DNA from: Acidobacteriota bacterium
Lineage (GTDB): Bacteria; Acidobacteriota; Terriglobia; Acidiferrales; UBA7541
Assembly: GCA_013289855.1 (NCBI GenBank)
Contig: JABCZD010000002.1
Location: 62,001-126,000 of the forward strand
Length of the DNA: 64,000 nt
Direction of reading: 5' to 3'
The notes under the pieces are model-generated. The model did not search any database, was not told the origin of the DNA, and saw only the letters and a program-made list of their open reading frames with translations. Below, piece by piece: positions 45,833-54,594 of this stretch; positions within the stretch are counted from its first letter, which is position 1; the number at the start of each line of letters is the position of its first letter. Made by a program: the position numbers and the translations under genes.

Positions 45833-47110
45833 ATGACGACAGAACTTCGCGATATTCAAAAGCACGTTCTGCCTAACGGACTGGTGGTTATCACCGAGAC
45901 CATGTCTCACGTCCGTTCCGTCTCTGTCGGGGTGTGGATCCGCAACGGCTCCCGCCGTGAAGTTCCCGAAGAGAACGGCCTCGCGCACTTCATGGAGCAC
46001 ATGGTTTTCAAGGGCACGGAGCGCCGCTCCGCCGAAGCCATTGCCCGGGAGATGGATTCCGTCGGTGGCATGCTGGATGCCTTCACCTCCAAGGAACAAA
46101 TCTGTTTCAACGCCAAGGTGCTGGACGATCACCTGCCGATTGCGTTCGACGTGATCGCCGACCTGGTGCTGCGCCCGAAATTTGACTCGGAAGACGTGAA
46201 AAAAGAGCGTCAGGTGGTCCTCGAAGAGATCAAGATGGATCTCGACAATCCCGAGTACATGCTGCATGAAATTTTCACGCGCAACTTCTGGCCGGGGCAC
46301 GCGCTGGGCCGGCCCATTCTTGGCACGCCGGACACGGTGAAAAAATTCAGTCGCGAAGGTTTGCGCCATCGCTTTCAGGATTGGTTCGCTCCGGATCACC
46401 TGGTGATCACGGCGGCGGGCAATGTGAAACACGAAAAGGTGCTGGAGCTGGTGCAGCGCGAATTCGGCAGTCTGCCGGCGGCTGGCTCGCTGGAGAATCA
46501 TGTGGCGCCGGACACCCGCGCGCCCATTCACCTGGAAACCAAGAAAGAACTCGAGCAGGTGCATCTGTGCATCGGCGTACCATCGCTCCCGTTGGGCCAC
46601 GAACGCCGCTTCGCTGCTGCTGTATTGAATAATCTGTTGGGCGGAGGCATGTCCTCGCGGCTGTTCCAGAACATCCGCGAAAAGCAGGGATTGGCGTATG
46701 CGGTGTTCAGCGAGCTGACGCCGTATTCGGACGCCGGAATGCTTACGGTCTATGCGGGCACCGGCAAAGAGACGGTTGGCCAGGTGATCGACCTGACCAT
46801 CAAGGAATTTCGTTCCTTGAAGGAATCGCTGGTTACCGAAGAAGAGTTGCTGCGCTCCAAGAATCACCTGAAGGGTTCGATCATGCTGTCGCTGGAGTCT
46901 ACCAGCTCGCGCATGTCCAACCTGGCGCGCCAGGAACTGTACTTCGGGCGCTTCTATTCGCTGGACGAGATTCTTGCGGGCATCGAAACCGTAACGCGCG
47001 AAGAACTACAGGTTATCGCGCAGGATTTCTTCAAGCCCGAACACATCGCCGTAACCGTCCTCGGCCCGCTGAACGGCTTTACTCTCGATCGTTCTCGCCT
47101 GGCTTGCTGA
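45833..47110 (+). CDS. M16 family zinc peptidase (processing-peptidase-like)
   Basis: Metallopeptidase of 425 aa. The inverted zinc motif HFMEHMVFKGT near residue 47 has HxxEH, and the distal Glu is about 70 residues later in the KKERQVVLEEIKMDLDNPE helix. Two homologous halves are seen, with the second half inactive as is normal. Similar to YmxG/PqqL-like single-chain bacterial peptidases; the substrate is unknown. No signal peptide, so it probably acts in the cytosol. Confidence 0.93.
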   Translation: MTTELRDIQKHVLPNGLVVITETMSHVRSVSVGVWIRNGSRREVPEENGLAHFMEHMVFKGTERRSAEAIAREMDSVGGMLDAFTSKEQICFNAKVLDDHLPIAFDVIADLVLRPKFDSEDVKKERQVVLEEIKMDLDNPEYMLHEIFTRNFWPGHALGRPILGTPDTVKKFSREGLRHRFQDWFAPDHLVITAAGNVKHEKVLELVQREFGSLPAAGSLENHVAPDTRAPIHLETKKELEQVHLCIGVPSLPLGHERRFAAAVLNNLLGGGMSSRLFQNIREKQGLAYAVFSELTPYSDAGMLTVYAGTGKETVGQVIDLTIKEFRSLKESLVTEEELLRSKNHLKGSIMLSLESTSSRMSNLARQELYFGRFYSLDEILAGIETVTREELQVIAQDFFKPEHIAVTVLGPLNGFTLDRSRLAC

Positions 47111-47222
47111 AGGCGCGATTTCATCGCGGCCCTTTTACGCACCCTGTCACATACTTCTTCGTTGCAACGTTTCGTTGCGCCTCTCGTGATAACATTCGCG
47201 AGCGGAAATTCGCGAATACCAC

Positions 47223-48344
47223 ATGAAATGCCGGAACTGCTCGAAGGATATTCCCACTGGATTTACGGATTGCCCATGGTGTGGCGAAGTGCATGGCGGG
47301 TTGCAGCTTAAGCCGCAGCTTTCCGGGCCATCGGCAGGGTTGCCGGCTACGTTGCCAGCGGCCTTACGGGGCGTTTTGCCTGTGGCTGCGGAGCTACCGC
47401 GGTCCGCCGGTCAGCAGATGTTCGCGTGGATTTCTTCGGCGGTATCTGTGGTGCTGGTGATTGGCGCGGCGTATGCGGTGACCAGCCGGAAATTTGGTTT
47501 TGTTGCGCTGCAGGATTCCGGATACTTTATCGGGGTGTGCGTCGGACCTTTCCTGGCTTCAGCCATTCTGGTGTTCGCTTTCTATTTCTTCCGGCGCAAG
47601 CAGGTGCATTATTCGGCGAAACTGCTCAGCATTTCCTACGGCGCCTCCTTCTTCGCGCTGCTGACCTTGCTGGCAGCGGGCCACATTTCGCCTTCCGTGG
47701 CGGATCCCGCGCTAGCGGTGCCTTCGGGCGTTCCTGCGCCCATCAGGAAGCTGCGGCCGGAGCACGTGGCCACCATCTGGGATCCCGCGATGATTGCGCT
47801 CTACGCGGATCTAAAAGCTTCCAACGACGCGTATGTCGTCGAAGTTTCGCGATTGGACATGGCGGAGCAAACGCTGTACGCGCCGCTATCCTTCCGCGAC
47901 GCGTCGACTATTCAGCAGCGGCTTGCTGAACTCCATACGCGGCTGGCCATCGCCGAGAAATATTCTTCCGTAGCTCCGCTGGTGGCGAAAATGGATGGAT
48001 ACGTGGCCGCGGTGAACATCAGCGACGACGAGAAGCGCCAATTCCTTGCCCGGTTTATGCCAGGACTGCAAAAGTCCGTTGCCTATCGCACCGCTGCCAG
48101 CGGATACGAACGAGACTGGCTGAATGCGTCCATCGCCGCCTACCAGTTCATGCTGGCGAATCAAAGTTCGTACAAAGTCTCCGCAGATGGAAAGAACGGC
48201 CTATTCAATCGCCCCGAACTCGCCAAAGCCTTCAATCAACGATTGAAAACAATCTACGAACTCAAGCAACGGTTTCTGATGGCCAACGCCGCGTACCTGG
48301 CAAGCCAACGAGCCGCGCGCGAACAAGTAGGAATGGATCCGTGA
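47223..48344 (+). CDS. Zinc-ribbon membrane protein, function unknown
   Basis: Protein of 373 aa. The N-terminus CRNCSKDIPTGFTDCPWCG is a two-CxxC zinc ribbon; then an Ala/Pro linker, three membrane helices (about 68-90, 101-123, 135-157), and a 200-residue C-terminal helical domain (VVEVSRLDMAEQTLYAP, LHTRLAIAEKYSSVAPLVAK). Conserved Tyr/Trp are scattered in the last part. I recognise no family beyond the zinc ribbon. It probably stays in the inner membrane with the zinc ribbon inside. Confidence 0.68.
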   Translation: MKCRNCSKDIPTGFTDCPWCGEVHGGLQLKPQLSGPSAGLPATLPAALRGVLPVAAELPRSAGQQMFAWISSAVSVVLVIGAAYAVTSRKFGFVALQDSGYFIGVCVGPFLASAILVFAFYFFRRKQVHYSAKLLSISYGASFFALLTLLAAGHISPSVADPALAVPSGVPAPIRKLRPEHVATIWDPAMIALYADLKASNDAYVVEVSRLDMAEQTLYAPLSFRDASTIQQRLAELHTRLAIAEKYSSVAPLVAKMDGYVAAVNISDDEKRQFLARFMPGLQKSVAYRTAASGYERDWLNASIAAYQFMLANQSSYKVSADGKNGLFNRPELAKAFNQRLKTIYELKQRFLMANAAYLASQRAAREQVGMDP

Positions 48345-48461
48345 TGCGAGAGCGTGACGAATCGTTCAATCGGCGTTGACGCGGCGACGGCGCTCTGCCA
48401 TTATCCAGAAATCGATTTTGCTTCGATTATTTTGTTTGGTTAGGGATAGAAACCGATCAGC

Positions 48462-49265
48462 CTGCGCATCTCCATTCTGGCATCCGGAAGCTCGGGGAAC
48501 ATTACGCTACTCGAGACGGAGCGGACCCGACTTCTGGTGGATGCCGGGCTTGGCAAACGGGAAACGCTGGCCCGCCTGGCCGCGCTCAACATCACCGTCG
48601 AGTCACTCGACGGGATCCTCATCACGCACGAACATTCCGATCATTGTCACGGCCTGCCGCAGATGCTGGGCCTGTGGAAAGCTCCGCTATATGTTACCGA
48701 GCCGACCATGGATGCGCTGCAGCAGTGCCTGCCCGAAACATTTGGTAAACGGCTGCGCGGGGTGGAGACGATACACGCGGGGCAGCGCTTTACGATCGGG
48801 GACATTGATGTGCATGCGTTTGCCATTCCGCACGACGCCGCCGACCCGCTGGGCTTCACGTTCAAATCAAATGGCGCAAAGATGGCGCTGGTCACGGACC
48901 TGGGATATTTGCCGGAGCTTGTGAAAGTGCATCTGCGCGATGCGGATTGTTTGCTGCTGGAATCCAATCACGATTTAGAGATGCTGAAGGTGGGGCCGTA
49001 TCCGTGGGTGGTAAAGCAACGGGTGCTTAGCCGCACCGGGCATCTTTCTAACCACGCCGTTAGCGAGTATCTGGCCGATCCCGAAGGATTTGACGCCTTA
49101 GCGCGATTCCTGATTCTGGCGCACGTTTCGCTGGAGAATAATAATCCGGATGTGGTGCGCATTTCGGCGGAAGAGGCGTTGCGACGGCGTCCGGCGGAAC
49201 GGGCGTTTACCGGGGAGCTTTTGATAGCCAATCAGCATACGCCGTTGCAGCCGCTGAATTTGTAG
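48462..49265 (+). CDS. MBL-fold metallohydrolase, WalJ/YycJ-like
   Basis: Metallo-beta-lactamase-fold phosphodiesterase-like protein of about 267 aa. GILITHEHSDHCHGLPQ near residue 50 holds HxHxDH; later VTDLGYL and ILAHVSLENN supply the remaining metal ligands. Homologues begin MRxxxLxSGSSGN; here the matching residues RISILASGSSGNITLLE are coded from 48465, directly after CTG 48462. No ATG, GTG or TTG precedes this motif in frame after the stop at 48447; the first GTG in frame is 48537 and would remove it. CTG 48462 is therefore the likely initiator. Confidence 0.82.
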   Translation: MRISILASGSSGNITLLETERTRLLVDAGLGKRETLARLAALNITVESLDGILITHEHSDHCHGLPQMLGLWKAPLYVTEPTMDALQQCLPETFGKRLRGVETIHAGQRFTIGDIDVHAFAIPHDAADPLGFTFKSNGAKMALVTDLGYLPELVKVHLRDADCLLLESNHDLEMLKVGPYPWVVKQRVLSRTGHLSNHAVSEYLADPEGFDALARFLILAHVSLENNNPDVVRISAEEALRRRPAERAFTGELLIANQHTPLQPLNL

Positions 49266-49690
49266 GCTGAGGCAGCTGCTTCTCCTCCTGCAGCGTCCAT
49301 CACTTCTATTTAAGAAGATTGTTCTTGACATGAGAGATACGATGCGCTACACTTTTCCCGTAAAGAACTGCGCTCGTTCCATGGTCTTCCTGGAAACCGC
49401 CTGCGCTTTCATCCCCCATCCCCCATCCCCCGCGGGATGAATCTCCCGATTGGCAATTTTCGTAAAACGCACCACGCACCATTCCATCGTTAGCGAAACT
49501 TGATCAAAAGTCATTTTTGCGCCCTTTTGGGAAGCCAAGGCACGCAATCGATCGTCATCGGCGCACTTCTAACCCCCGTAGAATGAACACTTGCAAACTG
49601 TATCAAAACAAAGGACTTTAACCCCTTTAGAATACGCACTTACAAGAATCACCCCGTGGTGGAGGTGGTTTGTGAAAGGTGCCAGTCGGT
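49266..49690. other. Intergenic region with imperfect tandem repeats
   Basis: About 425 nt between convergent genes. Two similar 26-nt units (ACCCCCGTAGAATGAACACTT at 49572 in shortened form, and a partner at 49621) recur with 49-nt period, and CATCCCC occurs three times near 49410-49430. No gene is supportable. The piece AAAACAAAGGACTTTAACCCC near 49605 resembles the palindrome at 12426. Confidence 0.55.
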
Positions 49691-51004
49691 TCAATGCGGG
49701 GGGCTTGGGGCGGCGCCGAGTTGCGCTATGCGGCGTTCCAGGAATCGGCGCTCGGGGCCTTGCTGGGTTAACGCTAAGGCGCGCTGATAGGCGGCAATAG
49801 CCTCCTGGACGCGGCCGAGGCGGCGGCAAAGGTCAGCGCGCGCGGAATGGGCGAGGTGATAGTCCGCGAGTTCGCCGCGAGCGAGGAGCGCGTCGATTAA
49901 CGCTAGACCGGCGGCGGGCCCATCGCGCATGGCGATGGCGGCGGCGCGATTGAGTTCGACCACTGGCGACGGTTCCACGCGCAACAGCACATCGTAGAGG
50001 CCCACAATTTGGCTCCAGTCGGTGGCTTGCGCAGTGGGGGCTTCGGTATGCGCGGCGGCGATGGCGGCCTGCAAGGTGTAGGGACCAAAGCGCCGCGAGG
50101 CTAGGGCACTCTCGACGAGTGCTGAGCCTTCGCGAATCTGCTGGTGATTCCACAGGGAACGATCCTGATCATCGAGAAGAATCAGTTCACCATCTGGAGA
50201 GGTGCGCGCGGCGCGGCGCGCATCGTGCAGCAGCATCAGCGCGAGCAGGCCTGCGGCTTCCGGCTCGGGCAGGAGATCGGTCAAGAGTCTTCCGAGGCGA
50301 ATGGCTTCGCTGGATAGATCGTGGCGCGTCAAGGAATCACCGGCCGACGCGGAGTATCCTTCGTTGAAGACCAGATAGATGACGTGCAAGGCGGCGTCGA
50401 GGCGGTCGGGAAGTTCTTCGCGCGTGGGGACTTGATAAGGAATCGCTGCGTCGCGAATCTTGCCCTTGGCGCGCACGATGCGTTGCGCCAGGGTCGGCGC
50501 AGGAATCAGAAAAGCGCGGGCGATTTCTTCCGTGGCCAGACCGCAAACCTCCCGCAGGGTGAGGGCGATGCGGGCGTCCGGAGTGAGCGCCGGATGGCAA
50601 CAGGTAAAAATCAGGCGCAGGCGGTCATCTTCGAGGCCGTGCAAGGAGTCCTCCTCGAGCGCGTCGGGGGCGGGCGCCGCGGCTTCGAGTTGGTCGGCGA
50701 CGCCAGTGAGGGCGGCGCTGAATCGCGCAGCGCGGCGCAGGCGATCGATGGCCTTGAAGCGCCCGGTGGAGATGAGCCAGCCTCGGGGATTTTGCGGGAC
50801 GCCGTCGCGGGGCCACGAGTGCAGCGCGGTGGTGAAGGCGTCGTGCAGCGCTTCTTCGGCCATGTCGAAATCGCCGAGGAGGCGAATCAGGGTGGCCAGA
50901 ATGCGGCGGGAATCTGTGCGGTAGAGCGCTGCGATTTGCTCGTTGCGCTCCGCCGCCAGAGTCGCTTGTTGCGCGGCCATCCCGTGATCGTCCGGCATGA
51001 GCAT
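49691..51004 (-). CDS. ECF42-type RNA polymerase sigma factor with TPR-like tail
   Basis: Sigma factor of 437 aa. Region 2 is ILATLIRLLGDFDMAEEALHDAF near residue 35 and PRGWLISTGRFKAIDRLRR near 76; region 4 is ALTLREVCGLATEEIARAFL near 140. The long C-terminal extension of about 220 residues with LNRAAAIAMRDGPAAGLALID is typical of ECF42, where it replaces an anti-sigma factor. The DGPF/YciI gene lies 38 nt upstream on the same strand, which confirms the class. Probably autoregulated through that pair. Confidence 0.92.
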   Translation of the reverse strand: MLMPDDHGMAAQQATLAAERNEQIAALYRTDSRRILATLIRLLGDFDMAEEALHDAFTTALHSWPRDGVPQNPRGWLISTGRFKAIDRLRRAARFSAALTGVADQLEAAAPAPDALEEDSLHGLEDDRLRLIFTCCHPALTPDARIALTLREVCGLATEEIARAFLIPAPTLAQRIVRAKGKIRDAAIPYQVPTREELPDRLDAALHVIYLVFNEGYSASAGDSLTRHDLSSEAIRLGRLLTDLLPEPEAAGLLALMLLHDARRAARTSPDGELILLDDQDRSLWNHQQIREGSALVESALASRRFGPYTLQAAIAAAHTEAPTAQATDWSQIVGLYDVLLRVEPSPVVELNRAAAIAMRDGPAAGLALIDALLARGELADYHLAHSARADLCRRLGRVQEAIAAYQRALALTQQGPERRFLERRIAQLGAAPSPPH

Positions 51005-51042
51005 CCGGTTCCGTCCTTGGCGCTATTTTTGTGGCGCCGGGT

Positions 51043-51393
51043 TTAGCCAAACACCAAGACGGGGCGAACCTCGATGGAGCCATCGCGCGCGGAAGGAATG
51101 CGCGCGGCGATTTGGATCGCTTCGTTGAGGTCTTTGGCGTTGATCAGATAATAGCCACCCAGCTGTTCCTTGGTTTCCGCGAAGGGGCCGTCGGTGGTGG
51201 AGATCTTGCCGTTGCGAACCCTTACCGTGGTGGCGGTTTGCGTGGGTTGCAGGGCGTCGCCGCCGACATACTGGCCACTTTTCTTAATGTCGTTGGTGAA
51301 GTCAAAATACTCCTTGTTCAGGGAATCCATCCGCTCCTTGGGCATGTTGGCCCAATCGACTTCCGAGGCGTAAATCAGGCAAAGATATTTCAT
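51043..51393 (-). CDS. DGPF/YciI-like protein partnered with ECF42
   Basis: Small protein of 116 aa. MKYLCLIYASEVDWANMP opens the YciI-related fold and ISTTDGPFAETKEQLGGYYLI near residue 66 has the DGPF motif with nearby His/Asp of the fold; it closes with IEVRPV. It precedes the ECF42 gene in the same operon, as is regular for this family. Its biochemical action is unknown; proposed to modulate or be controlled by the sigma factor. Confidence 0.92.
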   Translation of the reverse strand: MKYLCLIYASEVDWANMPKERMDSLNKEYFDFTNDIKKSGQYVGGDALQPTQTATTVRVRNGKISTTDGPFAETKEQLGGYYLINAKDLNEAIQIAARIPSARDGSIEVRPVLVFG

Positions 51394-51515
51394 AACTTCC
51401 TCCGGTTAGCTTGATTGTAATGCGCTTGCAATGGATAGTCGCTAGGGACGACGGAAATCGACAGGCGCTCGACAAGTTTCTTGGGCAAATTTTCGCCGGT
51501 CGGGGGGCGAGGGTC

Positions 51516-51610
51516 TGTAACGCAGGGCGCTTGGTTTTGCGCCCTGCGGTCTTTGTGATCCGTGGCGTGGAAAGAGCCGCAGGGCTCAAAACCAAGCGCC
51601 CTGCGCTACA
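51516..51610. repeat. REP/MITE-like 34-bp inverted repeat
   Basis: Arms 51516-51549 and 51577-51610 are complementary over 34 bp with two mismatches; the 27-nt centre is unrelated. Both ends read TGTA(A/G)CGCAGGGCGC toward the centre. The element lies between the convergent-side end of the TPR gene and the DGPF start, in otherwise empty sequence, as REP or miniature transposable elements do. Confidence 0.85.
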
Positions 51611-51638
51611 GGTACCGCTTCGTTTCGCATGGAGCGCG

Positions 51639-52379
51639 TCAGGCTTGCGCCAGGTCTTTTTGCAGGGATTTGGCTTTGCGGAACCAGGGGCGTTCGGCGC
51701 GCTGCATGTAACGGGGCAGAGTGCGTTTTTTGGCGAGGAGCTTTTGTGTCCATTCGCGGGCTTCGGCGGTGCGGTTTTCGAGTTTGAGGAAATTGGCGTA
51801 GTTGTAGAGGGTCTCGGGAGTGGTGGAGAACTGGGTAACGTCGGCGAAGAGCGGCGCGGCCAGGTCCAGGCGCCCGGAGCGCGCGTAGGCGTCGGCAAGC
51901 AATCCGGCGGCGCGGTAGTAGGCGAACTTGCGATCTTTGGCGACTACGTGTTCGAGGTCCGGGATGGCCGCGGAGAAATCGCCAAGACCCAAGGAGCATT
52001 CCGCACGGTGATAAAAAGCGTGGGGCGAATCGTTGCGCGCAGAGATGGCGTGATTGAAGGCTTCGCGGCCCTTGGCATATTGCTTTTGTTCGAGGAGAAG
52101 TTCGCCGAGCTCTTCGTAGTTTCCCGGGGAAGGATTGTCGAGGATCTGAATTTCGAGGGCGTTGATGCGCGAGCGGCGGCCGAAGCCTTGATAGGTGCCG
52201 CGCAGCAGGCCGAGGTCTGGAACCGCTTCCACCAGCAGATAGACAGCGGCACCGAGGGCGCTGCCGAAGATGATGATGAAAAACCAATAGCCTTCCGGGC
52301 GGCGGCGAAAGAAATGAATGAGCGCCGCGACCTGAACGAGCAGGCCCCACGGATAGAAAAGATGGCTGAGACCGAACAT
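51639..52379 (-). CDS. TPR protein with N-terminal membrane helices
   Basis: Protein of 246 aa. Two hydrophobic segments (LFYPWGLLVQVAALIHFF, about 7-24; YWFFIIIFGSALGAAVYLL, about 31-49) anchor it; residues 75-225 form TPR-like helical pairs (YEELGELLLEQKQYAKGREAF, FYHRAECSLGLGDFSAAIPD, LLADAYARSGRLDLAAPLF, LYNYANFLKLENRTAEAREW). It should serve as a scaffold or assembly factor. No partner can be named from its neighbours. Confidence 0.8.
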   Translation of the reverse strand: MFGLSHLFYPWGLLVQVAALIHFFRRRPEGYWFFIIIFGSALGAAVYLLVEAVPDLGLLRGTYQGFGRRSRINALEIQILDNPSPGNYEELGELLLEQKQYAKGREAFNHAISARNDSPHAFYHRAECSLGLGDFSAAIPDLEHVVAKDRKFAYYRAAGLLADAYARSGRLDLAAPLFADVTQFSTTPETLYNYANFLKLENRTAEAREWTQKLLAKKRTLPRYMQRAERPWFRKAKSLQKDLAQA

Positions 52380-52556
52380 AGTTATGCGTCCGTCACCAAG
52401 ATGTTCTGTTTATCATGAACGAGCAAGGGTGACGACGGGAAAGATTCTAAGGGAAGTGACCGCACGACCGGGCGGGTCACGGTGATTATCCGGTGTTGAT
52501 GAACGGACGACGGCGGTGTAGTCTCGCGCGCTGGAAGTTTTTGCGGAGAAGAACCT

Positions 52557-53483
52557 TTGAGCAAAGTTAATGAATTTTCGCGGCGAGAATTTTTGGCGAT
52601 GATGGCGGGGATTCCCGCGCTGGTGGCGGCTTCCGGCAGACTGGCAGAGCGCGATGGCGTGGGAAAAATTCCCGTGGGACTGGAACTGTATTCGGTTCGG
52701 GAGGAGCTGAAACGCGATGCCGAAGGCACGGTGCGCGCGGTGGCCAAGATGGGTTACCAGTGCGCGGAATTTTATGCGCCGTATTTTGATTGGACGGAGA
52801 GTCAGACGAAGCAGATACGAAAGGTGCTCGACGAGTCGGGGATCAAGTGCTACTCGACGCATAACGACGCGAGGTATTTCAACGGGGAAAATCTGGCGCG
52901 GGCACGCGATTGGAATTTAATTTTGGGCAGCAAGTATGTAGTGATGGCGAGTTCCGAGCCTAAGACGACTTTGGAAGAATGGGGAAAACTTGCAGAGGTG
53001 CTGAATTCCGCGACCGAGCAGTTGGCGTCCTCGGGATTGCGCGCGGGCTACCACAACCATCAGGTTGAATTCATTCCGATTGGCGGGCGGCGGCCCATGG
53101 AAATTCTTGCGGAAAAAACGAAACCGTCGGTGATGCTACAGCTGGATGTGGGGACATGTATTGAAGCGGGTTCTGATCCGGTGGCCTGGATTCGCGCGAA
53201 TCCGGGGCGCATACGTTCGATTCATTGCAAGGACTGGGCGCCTGGTGCGGAGAAGGGCTATAAGGTGTTGTTTGGCGAGGGCGTGGCGGACTGGAAGGGA
53301 ATTTTCGCAGCGGCGGAAAATGGCGGCGGGGTGGAGTATTACTTGGTGGAGCAGGAGGGTAGCCGGTATTCGGAACTGGAAACCGCTCAGAGATGCTTAC
53401 AGGCATTTCGAGACAAGCGGTACGCGGCGTGGCTGAACGAGGACATCGGCTTGCTCACGTCTGGCACGGCGAAATCTCGATGA
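52557..53483 (+). CDS. Tat-exported sugar isomerase/epimerase-like TIM-barrel protein
   Basis: Protein of 308 aa. N-terminal NEFSRREFLAMMAGIPALVA is a twin-arginine-type signal; the mature part is a xylose-isomerase-like TIM barrel (AP endonuclease 2 family): LELYSVREELKRDAEGTVRA, YSTHNDARYF, RAGYHNHQVEF near 160, LQLDVGTCIEAGSDP, and IHCKDWAPG near 222 with metal-binding Glu, Asp and His. Starts at TTG 52557, GGAG 9 nt upstream. It should act in the periplasm on a sugar or inositol derivative. Stands alone. Confidence 0.88.
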   Translation: MSKVNEFSRREFLAMMAGIPALVAASGRLAERDGVGKIPVGLELYSVREELKRDAEGTVRAVAKMGYQCAEFYAPYFDWTESQTKQIRKVLDESGIKCYSTHNDARYFNGENLARARDWNLILGSKYVVMASSEPKTTLEEWGKLAEVLNSATEQLASSGLRAGYHNHQVEFIPIGGRRPMEILAEKTKPSVMLQLDVGTCIEAGSDPVAWIRANPGRIRSIHCKDWAPGAEKGYKVLFGEGVADWKGIFAAAENGGGVEYYLVEQEGSRYSELETAQRCLQAFRDKRYAAWLNEDIGLLTSGTAKSR

Positions 53484-53556
53484 GTCTCGAACTGCATGGT
53501 GGCGAGAGTAGTTTGTCGGAAGTTCCGGCGAGGCCTCGTTCGCCAACGCCGCCCAT

Positions 53557-54339
53557 TCACAAAACGTGAAAATAGCCGTCGTTGATTGTGACTGTGAGGG
53601 CGACACCGAACAGTTCCGAAAGTCGTGGGGCGGTAAGAATGTCGAGTTTAGGACCGTCGGCGACGATGCGGCCGGTTTTGACGAGCAGGACGCGGTCGAT
53701 CTCCGGGATGATTTCGGAAACGTGATGAGTGACCAGCAGAATGCCGATTCCGGACTGCGCCAGATCCCGCATGGTATCGCGAAGTTGGAATTGCGCGGCG
53801 ATATCCAGAGCGTTGCTAGGCTCATCAAAAAGCAGAGTTTGCGGGTCGTGAACCAAGGCTCGGGCGATCAGGGTGCGTTTGGCCTCGCCGGAGGACATTT
53901 GGGTGAGAGGCCGATCGGCGAGATGGGCCACGCCAACCCGCGCGAGGGCTTTTTCGGCTCGGTTGGTCAGCTCTGCGGAGGGGTGGTGATGAGGAAAGAT
54001 GCGGGTGCTGGAGAAGAAGCCGGAGATCACCACGTCGCGGCCGGTGGCGTCGGTAGTGCAGGATCCAAGAAGGTCTGGGGAGACGATGCCGAGGAGGTTG
54101 CGGAGCTGGAAAATATCCCAGCGCTCTTTGCCGAGGATCTCGATGGAAGAGTCGTGCGATGCGGCGGGATAGCATTCCCGCGTTATCGTCTTGATTAGAG
54201 TGGACTTGCCGCACCCATTGGGGCCGAAGATGCAAACGTGCTCGCCGGCGTCAATGCGGAGGCTGACGTCGTCGAGAGCTGGAGTTGCGGAATTGCCGCG
54301 CCAGACGGTGACGTGGCGGAAGTCGATGAGCGAGGGCAT
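53557..54339 (-). CDS. Orphan ABC transporter ATPase (ModF-like)
   Basis: ATPase subunit of 260 aa. Walker A FGPNGCGKSTLIKTI near residue 38, a signature motif in the unusual form QMSSGEAKR near 148, Walker B TLLFDEPSNALD near 169, and switch His in LLVTHHVSEI near 201. The closest layout is ModF/photorepair-type ATPases. No permease or binding protein is adjacent, so it may act with a distant partner or not be a transporter. It is preceded by a promoter, structured leader and intrinsic terminator (see below). Confidence 0.88.
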   Translation of the reverse strand: MPSLIDFRHVTVWRGNSATPALDDVSLRIDAGEHVCIFGPNGCGKSTLIKTITRECYPAASHDSSIEILGKERWDIFQLRNLLGIVSPDLLGSCTTDATGRDVVISGFFSSTRIFPHHHPSAELTNRAEKALARVGVAHLADRPLTQMSSGEAKRTLIARALVHDPQTLLFDEPSNALDIAAQFQLRDTMRDLAQSGIGILLVTHHVSEIIPEIDRVLLVKTGRIVADGPKLDILTAPRLSELFGVALTVTINDGYFHVL

Positions 54340-54417
54340 CAGCTGAGTTTAACGCGGGAAATGCGAAAAGCGAATTGCCGGCAGAGTATTGAAGTTAAAT
54401 GGTTTAGAGAGGCAATT

Positions 54418-54457
54418 GCAAAAAATAAGGAGGCGAAAATCGTGAGAAGTTCGCCTC
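54418..54457 (-). terminator. Intrinsic terminator upstream of the ABC ATPase gene
   Basis: On the - strand GGAGGCGAA pairs perfectly with TTCGCCTCC over 9 bp around a 12-nt loop, followed by TTATTTTTT. This is the clearest Rho-independent terminator in the window. It lies about 80 nt before the ATPase start, so it can end a small RNA or serve as an attenuator. Confidence 0.85.
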
Positions 54458-54588
54458 CCGGGGTGGTGGGTGGTAAGGAAGACACCTTGAGGGGCTCAGC
54501 AGCCACGATTTCCGGGGTCTGCAGCCTCACTTTCGCACTTGCGTAAGGAAATGCGCCAGGAGACGGGCCATCAAGGAGCCCTCTATTA
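54458..54588 (-). ncRNA. Structured leader or small RNA
   Basis: About 170 nt between a good promoter and the terminator, with no convincing protein. It offers several alternative pairings: GAGGGCTC with GAGCCCCTC, or CCTTGA with TCAAGG, which exclude each other; also ATTTCC/GGAAAT and CGCA/TGCG. I see no match to the known SRP RNA, tmRNA or RNase P motifs; a diverged 6S RNA is possible by size and structure. Alternatively it is a riboswitch/attenuator of the ABC ATPase. The precise ends are inferred. Confidence 0.55.
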
Positions 54589-54594
54589 GGCGAA

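Noticed and set aside
49410..49437. CATCCCC triple repeat as a CRISPR-like or origin-like array
   Set aside because: Only three 7-nt units without spacers, and no DnaA boxes or cas genes nearby.
50321..51046. 241-codon forward open frame opposite the ECF42 gene
   Set aside because: Antisense of a sigma factor with full regions 2 and 4; no motif of its own.
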